A stretch of DNA of 64,000 nucleotides from Chloroflexota bacterium (lineage in GTDB: Bacteria > Chloroflexota > Dormibacteria > Dormibacterales > Dormibacteraceae): the NCBI GenBank assembly GCA_005880915.1, contig VBIW01000038.1, positions 96,208-160,207 of the forward strand, written 5' to 3'. Numbering within the stretch: the first letter of the stretch is position 1; each line of letters starts with the position of its first letter. Made by a program: the position numbers and the translations under genes. This document shows, piece after piece, positions 48,553 through 57,248 of this stretch. Below the pieces are notes generated by a model. It was not told the DNA's origin, searched no databases, and saw only the letters and a program-made list of their open reading frames with translations.

Positions 48553-49902
48553 CTAGCTTGTTTGGTACGCGGCCGCTTGCACCTGGTCGAGGTGCGCCAG
48601 CTCAGCGTTCAGGCTCCCCGGGTTGTTGGTCACGTTGAGCAGCGACTGCCAGAAGGCCTTCTGCATGTCCGAGGGCATGAAGTCCCCGGCGGTGACGAGC
48701 AGGTTCTTGGCGCTGCCTGCGACGCTCGCTGCGTTCTTGAAGACCGGGTCGGTGTAGTTGAGCGACTTGATCGCGCCCAGGGTCCCGCCGTCGTTGACCC
48801 AGATCTGCTGCGCGTCTTTGGTCGCCATGTACGCCATCAGCTTTCGAGCAGCGGGCGTGTCGTTGTACATCGCGAAGTTGTCATAGAAGCCGTTGACGTT
48901 GCCGTCGTACTGCGAGTTGCCCATGCTCGGATGGGCGAAGAAATCGAAGTCGGTGCCCGCCTTCAGGTTCTGGCTCGGAAAGTCCTGCTGGAAGAAGGAC
49001 GGGATGAACGTCGCCTGCTCGAGGAACAGGCAGCCGGCCGGGGTCTTGAACAGGGGGTCGCCGGCCTTGCCGAAGTTCGTGGACAGAGCGGTGTTCGCCC
49101 CACCGTACACGTTTGCCGCGGAGACTTCCTTGAGGAAGGTCTGATAGCCAAGCTTGATCTCAGGGGACGAGAACTTCTGCTTGCCCTGGACCCAGTTCAA
49201 GTAGACGGTCTCGCCGGACTGCCGCATGATGATGTTGTCGATCTGGTCGCTGGCCGGCCAGCCCGACGCGGCTCCCGACTCAAAGCCGGCGCAGAAGAGC
49301 TTCTGCGCGTTGTACTGCGAGGGATTGATCGCGAGCAGCTCGTCGAATGTCTTCGGAGCCGTGCCCGTGAAGACGTGCTTGTTGTACCAGATGAGGCCCT
49401 TGACCTGGGTCTTGATCATCAGCTCGTAGTGCTTGCCGCCGATGACGCCGATGTACGGGTCGTCGGATGCGCCTCCAGGTGCGGTTGTCAGCGCCGGGTA
49501 CGTGTTCGAGATGTATGCGTTGAACTGGTCGCCGAGAGCGGTCTCGACCGGCTTGATCGCGCCCTTGCTCACCCAGCTCTTGACCATGACGGGGTCCGTG
49601 GGTCCGGGTGCGATGTCGGGCAGGTCGGTCCCGGCGGCGATGCCGTTGGCGATCTGGTTGGTCGAGTCGCGGTTGGTCGTGATGTGGACCTTGATGCCCT
49701 CCTTCGATTCGAAGGGCGCCAGGACGTCCTTGAACGCTTTGAGCTCCGCGCCGCCCCACGCTGTCCAGACGGTCACGTCCGTGGTCGAAGCGCCGCCTCC
49801 TCCGCTGGTTCCGTTGCCTCCGCCACACGCCGCGATGAGGAACAGCGCGCCGAGACAGAGCGCGACCCCCCGCGAACTACGCCTCGCTAAGACCTCGGCC
49901 AT
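48553..49902 (-). CDS. Carbohydrate-binding lipoprotein, SBP family 1 (MalE-like)
   Basis: 449 residues. A lipoprotein signal peptide ends in IAACGGG, a Gly/Ser/Thr linker follows, then the family 1 solute-binding fold (VTVWTAWGGAELKAF; DLPDIAPGPTDPVMVKSWV; GLIWYNKHVF). It is first in the operon with two permeases, sulfatase and MFS. A near-consensus promoter with an operator-like palindrome just downstream lies about 140-190 bp upstream. The substrate is probably an oligosaccharide or glycoside, to judge by neighbouring GH1, GH2 and sulfatase genes. Confidence 0.93.
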   Translation of the reverse strand: MAEVLARRSSRGVALCLGALFLIAACGGGNGTSGGGGASTTDVTVWTAWGGAELKAFKDVLAPFESKEGIKVHITTNRDSTNQIANGIAAGTDLPDIAPGPTDPVMVKSWVSKGAIKPVETALGDQFNAYISNTYPALTTAPGGASDDPYIGVIGGKHYELMIKTQVKGLIWYNKHVFTGTAPKTFDELLAINPSQYNAQKLFCAGFESGAASGWPASDQIDNIIMRQSGETVYLNWVQGKQKFSSPEIKLGYQTFLKEVSAANVYGGANTALSTNFGKAGDPLFKTPAGCLFLEQATFIPSFFQQDFPSQNLKAGTDFDFFAHPSMGNSQYDGNVNGFYDNFAMYNDTPAARKLMAYMATKDAQQIWVNDGGTLGAIKSLNYTDPVFKNAASVAGSAKNLLVTAGDFMPSDMQKAFWQSLLNVTNNPGSLNAELAHLDQVQAAAYQTS

Positions 49903-50036
49903 TGCGTGCTCTCCTCCCTATCCCGACCCCGGTCTGGGCCGGAAATTGCGACCTTCCTGTTTGCCTTCTTCCCGGACCGACCGGGGCGAGAGTGCGCCGG
50001 CAAACAGAGTTACTCAGACAGGGACACACGTGTCTA

Positions 50037-50053
50037 AGACGAACGTTCGCCTG
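50037..50053 (-). promoter_or_regulatory. LacI-type operator downstream of the importer promoter
   Basis: AGACGAACGTTCGCCTG contains the perfect palindrome CGAACGTTCG (50040-50049), shared with 39095-39104 and 18202-18211. It begins about 14 bp after the -10 box of the minus-strand promoter, a classic repressor position. It also lies upstream of the divergent GH1 gene. An 8-bp palindrome ACACGTGT lies next to it at 50028. Confidence 0.65.
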
Positions 50054-50066
50054 ACCTTACGACCGG

Positions 50067-50095
50067 ATACTAGTTGTCGCCTGGCGGCTTGTCAA
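50067..50095 (-). promoter_or_regulatory. Near-consensus promoter of the importer operon
   Basis: On the minus strand, TTGACA (50095-50090) and TAGTAT (50072-50067) are separated by exactly 17 bp. This is the best sigma-70-type promoter I see in the window. The transcript would start near 50060 with a leader of about 155 nt. Confidence 0.75.
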
Positions 50096-50125
50096 TGTGC
50101 GCCTCGCCGGCGAGGCGATAGGGCA

Positions 50126-50209
50126 CCCTCTCCCCTCAGGGGAGCGATCAGTAGGCGCGCTCCGTCGCGCGTCCATGCCGCGCTTGCGCGCAGGGCTGAG
50201 GGGAGAGGG
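50126..50209. repeat. Long inverted repeat between the binding-protein and GH1 genes
   Basis: CCCTCTCCCCTCA (50126-50138) and TGAGGGGAGAGGG (50197-50209) are perfect 13-bp arms around a 58-bp GC-rich centre with its own partial pairing (GGCGCGC/GCGCGC). It belongs to the CCCTCTCCC-type REP sequences. The 340-bp region 49903-50242 otherwise holds the importer promoter and operator and the GH1 start. Confidence 0.75.
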
Positions 50210-50242
50210 GCGCGGAAAGAATGGGGGACTAAACTCCCCCGA

Positions 50243-51499
50243 ATGGCAGACTCTCTTCGCTTCCCTGACACCTTCCTGTTCGGCGCCGCGATCTCCGCCT
50301 ATCAGACCGAGGGCGGCAACACGAACACCGATTGGTGGTGGTGGGAGCACATCGCCTCCACGCCGTGCAGTGAGTCGTCCGGCGACGCCTGCGACTTCTA
50401 CCATCGCTACCGCGACGACGTCGCGATGCTGGCCGGCTTCGGGTTGACCACGTTCCGGTTCGGAATCGAATGGGCGCGCATCGAGCCGGCCGAAGGCGAG
50501 TTCTCGCGGGCGGCACTCGCTCACTACCGCCGCATCCTCGATGCCTGCCAGGAGCACGGCGTCGTCCCGATGGTCACCTTCCATCACTTCACGCTGCCCC
50601 GGTGGCTGCATGAGCAGGGAGGCTTCGCTTCGGAGCGATTCCCGGTGCTCTTCGAGCGCTACTGCGACCGCGCGGCGGCCGCCCTCGGGGACCGGATGGC
50701 GTTCGCCTGCACCATCAACGAACCGCAGGGGCTGGGTTCGAGCGGCTGGCTGCTTGGCATCAACCCGCCGGGACACACCGACGACCGTGAGGGGGCGCAG
50801 CGGGCGGTCGACAACCTGCTCGAGGCGCACACGCTGGGCGCGGCCGCCATCAGGGCTCGCGCCGGCATCCCGACCGGTGTGACGCTTGCCCTCCCCGACC
50901 TGCAGTACGAGGACGGCGCCCAGCCCGGCACCAGCTCACTGGAGCTCGAGTCACGAATGAGCGATTGGTTCCTCGAACGGGCCAGGCATGACGATTTTGT
51001 CGGAGTGCAGACCTACACGCGGTTCCGCTATGGGCCCGAGGGTCCGCGCAGCCCCGGCAACGACTGGAGCGATTCGACTCGCGAGCTGACTGAGACCGAC
51101 CAGACGACGCAGATGGGTTACGAGTACTACCCGCAAGCCCTGGGCGGCGCGATCAGGCGCGCCCATCGAGCGTGTCCGGGGGTGCCGATTCTCGTGACCG
51201 AAAGCGGCATCGCGACGTCCAATGACCAAAAGCGCATTTCCTACATCGATGGCGCGCTGCGCTCGGTGCTCGAATGCCTGCACGAGGGGATCGACGTCCG
51301 CAGCTACATCTACTGGTCGCTGCTCGACAACTTCGAGTGGGCTCTCGGTTACGCGCCGACGTTCGGCCTTGTGGCTGTCGACCGCGAGACGTTCAGTCGC
51401 CACCCCCGGCGCAGTGCGTCCTGGTTGGGCTCCGTGGCGAGATCGCGCGCAGTGAGCGGGGCCTTTGCATCCCCACTGGCTGGGGAGGCCGCCCCGTAA
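50243..51499 (+). CDS. Glycoside hydrolase family 1 beta-glucosidase-type enzyme
   Basis: 418 residues. DTFLFGAAISAYQTEGGN opens the barrel. The acid/base is in TINEPQ near 150 and the nucleophile in LVTESGIA near 320, and YIYWSLLDNFEWALGY closes it, all GH1 hallmarks. It has no signal peptide, so it acts inside the cell. ATG at 50243 lacks a Shine-Dalgarno but has TAAACT 7 nt upstream, suggesting a leaderless mRNA. The last 10-12 codons (AFASPLAGEAAP) are a REP element read as protein, so the native C-terminus has been extended. Confidence 0.93.
   Translation: MADSLRFPDTFLFGAAISAYQTEGGNTNTDWWWWEHIASTPCSESSGDACDFYHRYRDDVAMLAGFGLTTFRFGIEWARIEPAEGEFSRAALAHYRRILDACQEHGVVPMVTFHHFTLPRWLHEQGGFASERFPVLFERYCDRAAAALGDRMAFACTINEPQGLGSSGWLLGINPPGHTDDREGAQRAVDNLLEAHTLGAAAIRARAGIPTGVTLALPDLQYEDGAQPGTSSLELESRMSDWFLERARHDDFVGVQTYTRFRYGPEGPRSPGNDWSDSTRELTETDQTTQMGYEYYPQALGGAIRRAHRACPGVPILVTESGIATSNDQKRISYIDGALRSVLECLHEGIDVRSYIYWSLLDNFEWALGYAPTFGLVAVDRETFSRHPRRSASWLGSVARSRAVSGAFASPLAGEAAP
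51466..51498. repeat. REP-like element forming the GH1 C-terminus
   Basis: CCCCACTGGCTGGGG with flanks reads ASPLAGEAA in the GH1 frame, the same peptide encoded by the array at 339-645. It supplies the final codons and stop region of the gene. Confidence 0.65.
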
Positions 51500-51539
51500 C
51501 GGCGGGAGGGTGCGTCTGAACTTATGATCGCGGTGCAAG

Positions 51540-54500
51540 ATGATTCGCCCGCCGGTCGAAAGCAACTCGGGTCTGGCCGCGGTGCTGCGCGGGGTGATTG
51601 CGGATTTCCAGCACGTCTCGGGCGCCGACATCGTTTCGATCTTCCTTTATGAAGAGTCAACCCACACCTATTACGCCCCATTCGCCACCGGCCAGCCGCA
51701 GGAGAGCCTCCTTGACTCGCTGACGGACATGCACGAGCAGCTCGGCCGCTACCTCGCCGACGAGCGTCAGGGCAAGGTGCCGGACGAGCTTGGCGTGCAT
51801 CAGTACGGGTCGACTGTGTGGCTCACGGCGACGCGCCGGCGCCTGGTGGCTCGCAACGCCCCGGCCGAGATCGACTCCACCTTCATCCGCCGCTACCAGG
51901 TGCAGTCGACGATCGGCCTACCCCTGCTCACCGGCGACCGGCTCCTCGGCCTTGTCTATCTGAACTATCGGAACAAGGAGCGCGCCCCGGACGACAACCG
52001 TCTGCGCGAGCTGGAGCGCAAGGCCACGACCGCGGCGGGCCTGGTCCAGGCCGCCCTCGAGGGCGCCGAGCGTGCGGCGCTCGACGGCCTCTCCAGGCTC
52101 ACCTCGCTCTTGACGACGCCGGTCGGCGACGCCAGGACCGACGCCAAGGAGCTGCGCCGCCTGCTGTCGATCGCGCTCGCCGACCTCCTCATGGCGAGCA
52201 ACCTGGACGGCGCGGCGATCTATCAGTTCGGCCACCAGCGCTCGCACCTCGAGCTTGTCACCGCGCATCTTCGCGTGGCCGCGCCGATGCGGGTCGAGCG
52301 GGCAGATGCGTCAGCGTCGTGGGAGGCAGCGCTGGACAGGATGGTCGGGGCTGCCACTGAAGAGGCGGACCTGCATCCCGTAGCGACGTATGGCCTCGGT
52401 CAGCCCGAAGAGCCGCATGGCTACCTGATTCTTCTCAGCCGCGACCGGCTCGCGACCGTGAGGCGGGCGCCGTCCACCGACGAGATGCTTCGGGCGGGCG
52501 CGCAGCTGATTGGAGGGGCACTCGCGTCGCAGCGCCTCATCGCCGAGCTCGAAAACAGCAACCGGCTCCTTAGCGCGCTCGGCGACATGACGACAGCGAT
52601 GCTGAAGCCTGGCGCCTCGCGGCACCAGGTCATCGACGCGGTCGTCGGCCACCTGACGGACTCCCACGTGCCCGAGTTCGATTTCAACTTCGCGACCGTC
52701 TACCTCCTGGACGAGAGCGAGGACGAGTCGACGATCGTGCGCATGGCGGCCGGGGCGGCGAGTGCAGAAGCGATCGACGCGGCGGAAACAGATCGTGTGA
52801 GCCCCTCCGGTGGCTTTGGCGCTACCTCCCCACGAGTGGGAAGGAGTGGGAAAAGAGTTCCGAGGTGGGCGCTCGAGGAAGACCGCGTGCTGGCGTCCGA
52901 GGACGTCCTTGTTTACGTCGCTCGGAGCTGGCAGCCCGTGATCGTCGGGCCGATGCCGTCGGCAGACCACGCCGACGTCATCTCGGGCGGGCTACCGGTG
53001 CCCGCCACCTGGCTCGAGGTGCCGGTCGTCTACAGCAACGGCATGGTGGTTGGCAAAGTCCTGGCGTGCCTGATCGGCGAAAAAGACCATGGGCATGCCG
53101 ACGATGTCGCGCCTTTCACGCTCGCGGGCGAGGTCTTCGAGCGCGGCAAGCACAAAGATCTGATCAGGATCTTCGTGCCCTTCGGCAGCGATGTCTCGCG
53201 GCGGGCGACCGGCGTCCTCGAGGTGGGCTACCACCGCTCCGACCAGCGCCGTCCCGACTGGGGCCAGGTCGAGGCTTTGCGCGCCGCGGCGGGACAGCTT
53301 GCGGTCGCCGTCGAGATGGCGCGCCTTTACGAAGACGCTCAGCGCCACGCCGGCCAGCTCGAGCTCGTCGCTGATGTCAGCAAGGCGATCGCAAGCTCGA
53401 TCGACCTCGACCAGACGCTCACCTTGGTGGCGCAGAACCTGGCCCGGCTCGTCGACGCGTCGATGTGCCAGATCGCGCTTTATGAAGAAGATGGCGAGGG
53501 CTGGTACGGCGCCGCGGCGTCCGACCAGGAGGACCTGTGGCGCCGCCAGCACGGCGAGCGCGGCGAGACCACATTCCTGTTTGACGTCCTTGATCGCGGC
53601 CAACCGGTGGTGGTGGACGACGCCTCTCTAACCGGCGAAGTCGATCCCGCGTACGTCCGCACCTTCGGCGTTCGCTCGTTGATGGCTCTGCCGCTGATCG
53701 CCGACGAGCAGGCCATCGGTGCTGCCGTGCTGGTGGAGCGCAATCGCACTCGCAAGTTCACGCCTGAAGAAGTTGCACGCGCGCAGGCGCTGGCGGTGCA
53801 GGCCGCGGTCGCGATCAAGAACGCAAGGCTGCACGCGCTCGCCGAGGAGGAACGTCACCTCCAGAAAGACTTCGTCCTGATCGGCTTCGGACAATGGGGG
53901 CAGAAGGCTTACCAGCACCTGCTGACGCTCAAGCAGTTCTTCAACTTCCGCACGCACGTCGTGGAGCACGAGTCGCCGGGCGCTCGCGATCGCCTCGGAG
54001 TCAAAGAAGAGGAAGTGCGCACCCATGGCGACTCCTTCTACTGGGACAGCCACTCCTCGCCCGGGCACGACCAGCTGGAGCGGGAGCTAGAGTCGAGCTC
54101 CTACGTCATCACCTACATCGCGACGCCGGCGGCAACGCACCTCGCCACCCTCGCGCACTACTACGACTTGAGCGATGTGGTGCTGATCGAGAAGCCGCTG
54201 GGCTCACCGCCCGAGGAGTACCGCAAGTTTCTCGAGACGGCCCCTGGCGGCGTCGAGATCGTTGCCGCCGACCACTACTACTTCAAGCTCGAGGTGCGCT
54301 TGCTCGCGATGCTGCTGACCGAGGAACGGACGCTGCGCAACTTCCTGGACAGCGTGGAGGAGATCCGGATCGAGATCCTCGAAGAGCAGCCGCTGACCGG
54401 CGCGGCGGCCGACATCGGCGTCGTCGCGGACCTCATCCCTCACGCCTTCGCGATCATCTCGCTGCTCACGCCGATCGACCGAATCAAGCTCGACCCCGAG

Positions 54501-55004
54501 TCGCCGCTGCTCATCGGCCGGCATGAAGGTTTGACGGGTCAGCGCGAGAGCTACGCGCGCATGAACGCGACCTTTCAGCACCAGGGCCGCGTGGTCCGGT
54601 TGATCATCGACGTCGGCAAAGGAGCCGAGAATGCGAAGTGGATCAAGCTCATGGGCGAGAAGCGCGCGACCGGGCGCAGCCCGAGCTACAAGTTCGATTT
54701 CGGCAAGGGCGAGGCGATCGACGGCACCCAGGCGACGGTGCGCGCCGCGGTGCGCCGGATCCGCGAGCCGGGCGTGCCGGACAACGCGCACCTCAACATG
54801 CTTCGCCACGTGATCGAGAAGCGGCATCCCGCGGTAGGCATCCTTTCGATCCGCGAAGCGATCAGGGCCAACCAGCGGGTGCGCGACCTCGAGGCGCTCG
54901 CGGTGGAGCTGCTGGCGCGCAACGAGTGGGCCAGCTATCCGCTAGGGTCGCGCCCGGCCTTCGAAAGCGGCGCCAGGACTTCGGCGATGACCACCGCGAC
55001 CTAA
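51540..55004 (+). CDS. Multi-GAF sensor fused to a Gfo/Idh/MocA- or G6PDH-like dehydrogenase domain
   Basis: 1154 residues. Three to four GAF-type ligand-binding domains occupy about 14-182, 187-340, 342-603 and 604-768; the last is the clearest (KAIASSIDLDQTLTLVAQNLARL; IKNARLHALAEE). From about 776 a Rossmann domain starts VLIGFGQWGQKAY (GxGxxG at 782-787), followed by VLIEKPLG (884-888) and ADHYYFK (910-916). These recall the EKP and DHYLGK motifs of sugar-phosphate dehydrogenases. There is no kinase, cyclase or DNA-binding output. ATG at 51540 has TATGAT 11 nt upstream and no ribosome site. It lies between GH1 and a debranching-type enzyme. Residues about 421-440 are a REP insertion. Confidence 0.8.
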   Translation: MIRPPVESNSGLAAVLRGVIADFQHVSGADIVSIFLYEESTHTYYAPFATGQPQESLLDSLTDMHEQLGRYLADERQGKVPDELGVHQYGSTVWLTATRRRLVARNAPAEIDSTFIRRYQVQSTIGLPLLTGDRLLGLVYLNYRNKERAPDDNRLRELERKATTAAGLVQAALEGAERAALDGLSRLTSLLTTPVGDARTDAKELRRLLSIALADLLMASNLDGAAIYQFGHQRSHLELVTAHLRVAAPMRVERADASASWEAALDRMVGAATEEADLHPVATYGLGQPEEPHGYLILLSRDRLATVRRAPSTDEMLRAGAQLIGGALASQRLIAELENSNRLLSALGDMTTAMLKPGASRHQVIDAVVGHLTDSHVPEFDFNFATVYLLDESEDESTIVRMAAGAASAEAIDAAETDRVSPSGGFGATSPRVGRSGKRVPRWALEEDRVLASEDVLVYVARSWQPVIVGPMPSADHADVISGGLPVPATWLEVPVVYSNGMVVGKVLACLIGEKDHGHADDVAPFTLAGEVFERGKHKDLIRIFVPFGSDVSRRATGVLEVGYHRSDQRRPDWGQVEALRAAAGQLAVAVEMARLYEDAQRHAGQLELVADVSKAIASSIDLDQTLTLVAQNLARLVDASMCQIALYEEDGEGWYGAAASDQEDLWRRQHGERGETTFLFDVLDRGQPVVVDDASLTGEVDPAYVRTFGVRSLMALPLIADEQAIGAAVLVERNRTRKFTPEEVARAQALAVQAAVAIKNARLHALAEEERHLQKDFVLIGFGQWGQKAYQHLLTLKQFFNFRTHVVEHESPGARDRLGVKEEEVRTHGDSFYWDSHSSPGHDQLERELESSSYVITYIATPAATHLATLAHYYDLSDVVLIEKPLGSPPEEYRKFLETAPGGVEIVAADHYYFKLEVRLLAMLLTEERTLRNFLDSVEEIRIEILEEQPLTGAAADIGVVADLIPHAFAIISLLTPIDRIKLDPESPLLIGRHEGLTGQRESYARMNATFQHQGRVVRLIIDVGKGAENAKWIKLMGEKRATGRSPSYKFDFGKGEAIDGTQATVRAAVRRIREPGVPDNAHLNMLRHVIEKRHPAVGILSIREAIRANQRVRDLEALAVELLARNEWASYPLGSRPAFESGARTSAMTTAT
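52801..52860. repeat. REP-like element inserted in frame in the GAF protein gene
   Basis: CCCCTCCGGTGGCTTTGGCG followed by CTACCTCCCCACGAGTGGGAAGGA matches the intergenic REP copy at 39034-39073. It adds about 20 residues (PSGGFGATSPRVGRSGKR) without breaking the frame, inside the third GAF region. Confidence 0.65.
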
Positions 55005-55016
55005 TGGACTAGGTCT

Positions 55017-56990
55017 GTGATCAGCGCGGGCGAGCTCATCTCGGAGCGCGTGATGCTGAAGCGGGACCGCTTTTTCGCCGTCTCGGCGCGCGACGGCTCG
55101 ATGAAGCCCGGCGAGTTTCCTGGCGACGGCCTGTGGTGGGGGGACACGCGAATCCTCTCTGCGTTCCGCGTCCTCATCAACGGCACGGACCCAGAGCCGG
55201 TCGGTCTCGAGGCCGACGACAGCTCCGCGACCTTCGAGCTCGATGCAAACGGCCTTCGAGTGACGCGGGTTCGGTTCCTCGAGTCCGGGCTGCGGGAACA
55301 GATCACGATCGCCAATCGCGGCGCGACCGCCGTCGACCTGGCCCTCGAGATACAGGTCGCGACCGACTTCGCGGCGATGCTGGGAATTCGTGGCGCTGTG
55401 CCGCAGCTTGCGTCGCCGGCGCCGATCGCTCCGAGCACGACCGCCGGCGGCATTCGCTTCGCGCGGGGCGGGCTTGCGACACGCGTGACCGTTCTCCCAG
55501 CAGGCTTGCGCCACACCCTCCGCCTCGGGCCGGGCGAGGACTTCGCGCTGCAAGTCGACGTGGCCCAGGAACCTTCAGGACCAACGGCCGCGTTCGAGCC
55601 GGCGCTCCGGGCCGCCCGAGACGTTTATCCGCGCTGGGCCGCCGACTGCATGTCGGTCCGCACCGACAACCCAGCCCTGAACCAGCTGCTCGACCAGGCG
55701 ACGGCGGACCTCCGCATGCTGTGCGAGGCCTACGAAACGGGCATCTACCCGACCGCCGGGTTGCCCTGGTTCGCGGTCCCATTCGGTCGCGACGCGCTGA
55801 TCACCTCGATCCTCCTCCTGCACGTCAATCCCGACCTTGCTCGAGGCGTTCTGCGCTACCTGGCGAAACACCAGGGCAAGCAGCCGAACGCTGACACCGA
55901 GGAGCAGCCGGGCAAGATCCTGCATGAGGTCCGTGACGGCGAGGTGGTCGAGCGCGGATTCTGGCCCCACATCCTGTACGGGACGATCGATGCGACCGCG
56001 CTTTTCCTCTGCGCCCTCACCGAGACCGAGGACTGGACTCACGACCACAGCTTTGCCGGCGCGCTCTGGCCCGCGGCCGAAGCGGGACTCGAGTGGTGCA
56101 TGAGCTACGGAGACTCCGACAGCGACGGCTATATCGAGTATCACGGCGGCCGCGCGCGCAACCAGGGCTGGAAGGACTCGGACAACTCGCTGACCAACAT
56201 CGATGGCGGCACTGCTTCACTGCCGGCGGCGCTGTGCGAGGTTCAGGCTTACCTGTACCGAGGCCTGGTCGGCATGTCACGCCGGAATCCGGCCCTCAAG
56301 AAGGACGCCGCCGACCTCAAGCGACGTTTCAACCGCGACTTCTGGCTCCCCAAAGAGAAGTACTTCGCGCAGGCGCTGGACGGCTCCAAGCGCCAGGTGC
56401 AGGCGATCAGCTCGAACCCAGGCCACTGTCTGTGGACGCGGATCGTAGATCGGTCGAAGGCCGCCCACGCGGCGCGGCGGTTGATGTCGCCCGATCTATT
56501 TTCGGGCTGGGGCATCCGCACCCTGTCCGAACGGGCGGTGAACTATGACCCGTGCAGCTATCACAACGGCTCGGTCTGGCCGTTCGACACCGCGCTGGCG
56601 GTGGCGGGGCTGCGCCAGTACGGATTTGTGGAGGACGCGGAGCGGGTGGCACGGGCGCTGATCGAGGCGTCGCTCCACTTTCCGATGCGGCGCCCGCCGG
56701 AGCTCTTCTGCGGCGACATCCGCCAACCGGGCGCCCCGCCCAGGGAATACTGGAACACATGCACGCCGCAGCTGTGGTCGGCCGCCGCAATGTTCACGTG
56801 CGTCGCGTCGATCCTCGGCCTCGAGCCGGATCCGCATCGAAAGTCGCTCCGGGTCGCACCGGTGCGAACGGCGCTGTGGAATCGCATCGAGATCGTCGGG
56901 CTGCATTTCGCAGGTCAGCGCGTCGACTTCACGGTCGAGGGCACCGACGTGAAGGCGGGCCGGCTGCCGAGCGGAATACGGATCAACTGA
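55017..56990 (+). CDS. Glycogen-debranching-type amylo-alpha-1,6-glucosidase
   Basis: 657 residues. The N-terminal beta-sandwich (DGSMKPGEFPGDGLWWGDTRILSAFRV) and the (alpha/alpha)6 barrel (GLPWFAVPFGRDALITSILLLHVNPDLARGVLRYLAKHQG; GWKDSDNSLTN; SYHNGSVWPFDTALAVAGL) match the bacterial GDE_N/GDE_C (GH133-like) family. It removes alpha-1,6 branches or trims glucans in the cytoplasm. GTG at 55017 follows the GAF gene by 12 bp, with a GACCTA-ATGGAC-TAGGTC hairpin spanning the junction, so the two are probably one operon. The sensor-dehydrogenase may respond to the state of glucan metabolism. Confidence 0.92.
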   Translation: MISAGELISERVMLKRDRFFAVSARDGSMKPGEFPGDGLWWGDTRILSAFRVLINGTDPEPVGLEADDSSATFELDANGLRVTRVRFLESGLREQITIANRGATAVDLALEIQVATDFAAMLGIRGAVPQLASPAPIAPSTTAGGIRFARGGLATRVTVLPAGLRHTLRLGPGEDFALQVDVAQEPSGPTAAFEPALRAARDVYPRWAADCMSVRTDNPALNQLLDQATADLRMLCEAYETGIYPTAGLPWFAVPFGRDALITSILLLHVNPDLARGVLRYLAKHQGKQPNADTEEQPGKILHEVRDGEVVERGFWPHILYGTIDATALFLCALTETEDWTHDHSFAGALWPAAEAGLEWCMSYGDSDSDGYIEYHGGRARNQGWKDSDNSLTNIDGGTASLPAALCEVQAYLYRGLVGMSRRNPALKKDAADLKRRFNRDFWLPKEKYFAQALDGSKRQVQAISSNPGHCLWTRIVDRSKAAHAARRLMSPDLFSGWGIRTLSERAVNYDPCSYHNGSVWPFDTALAVAGLRQYGFVEDAERVARALIEASLHFPMRRPPELFCGDIRQPGAPPREYWNTCTPQLWSAAAMFTCVASILGLEPDPHRKSLRVAPVRTALWNRIEIVGLHFAGQRVDFTVEGTDVKAGRLPSGIRIN

Positions 56991-57248
56991 CCGTGCATGA
57001 CGGGCCGCTGAAAGATTCGTTTGTGGCGGAGGCAATGCAAGCGAGCGCTTGACTTTCGATCCCCGTACTCGCCAGAGTATCCGGACCTGTAGAGGTGGGC
57101 GTGGACACGGCCGATCGACTCAATCGCTGGGTCGCCGGAGGGAACGTCGGTATGGGGCAGGCGAGAATCTGTATGCGCTGGTTTTCCCCGGTAGCGACTT
57201 CCGTACGCGTTCTGGTGGTTCCGTAGGCCGTCACTGAGAGGAAGAGGA
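56991..57248. promoter_or_regulatory. Intergenic region with CAAGCG-AG-CGCTTG palindrome
   Basis: This 258-bp gap contains CAAGCG-AG-CGCTTG (57038-57051), a perfect inverted repeat overlapping TTGACT (57049-57054), a good -35 candidate for the secreted-protein gene. I see no clear -10 at the right distance. TTCCGTA occurs twice near 57197 and 57218. No ORF here looks coding. Confidence 0.4.

Noticed and set aside
47515..49890. 791-codon open frame on the plus strand opposite the ABC importer genes
   Set aside because: Antisense shadow with no recognisable motif, while the minus-strand genes are unmistakable.
49433..50242. Upstream extension of the GH1 frame
   Set aside because: It runs antisense to the binding-protein gene and through operator and repeat sequence. 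GH1 homology starts at 50243.
57049..57237. 62-codon frame before the secreted protein
   Set aside because: Arg/Gly-rich, no ribosome site and no domain; the region looks regulatory.
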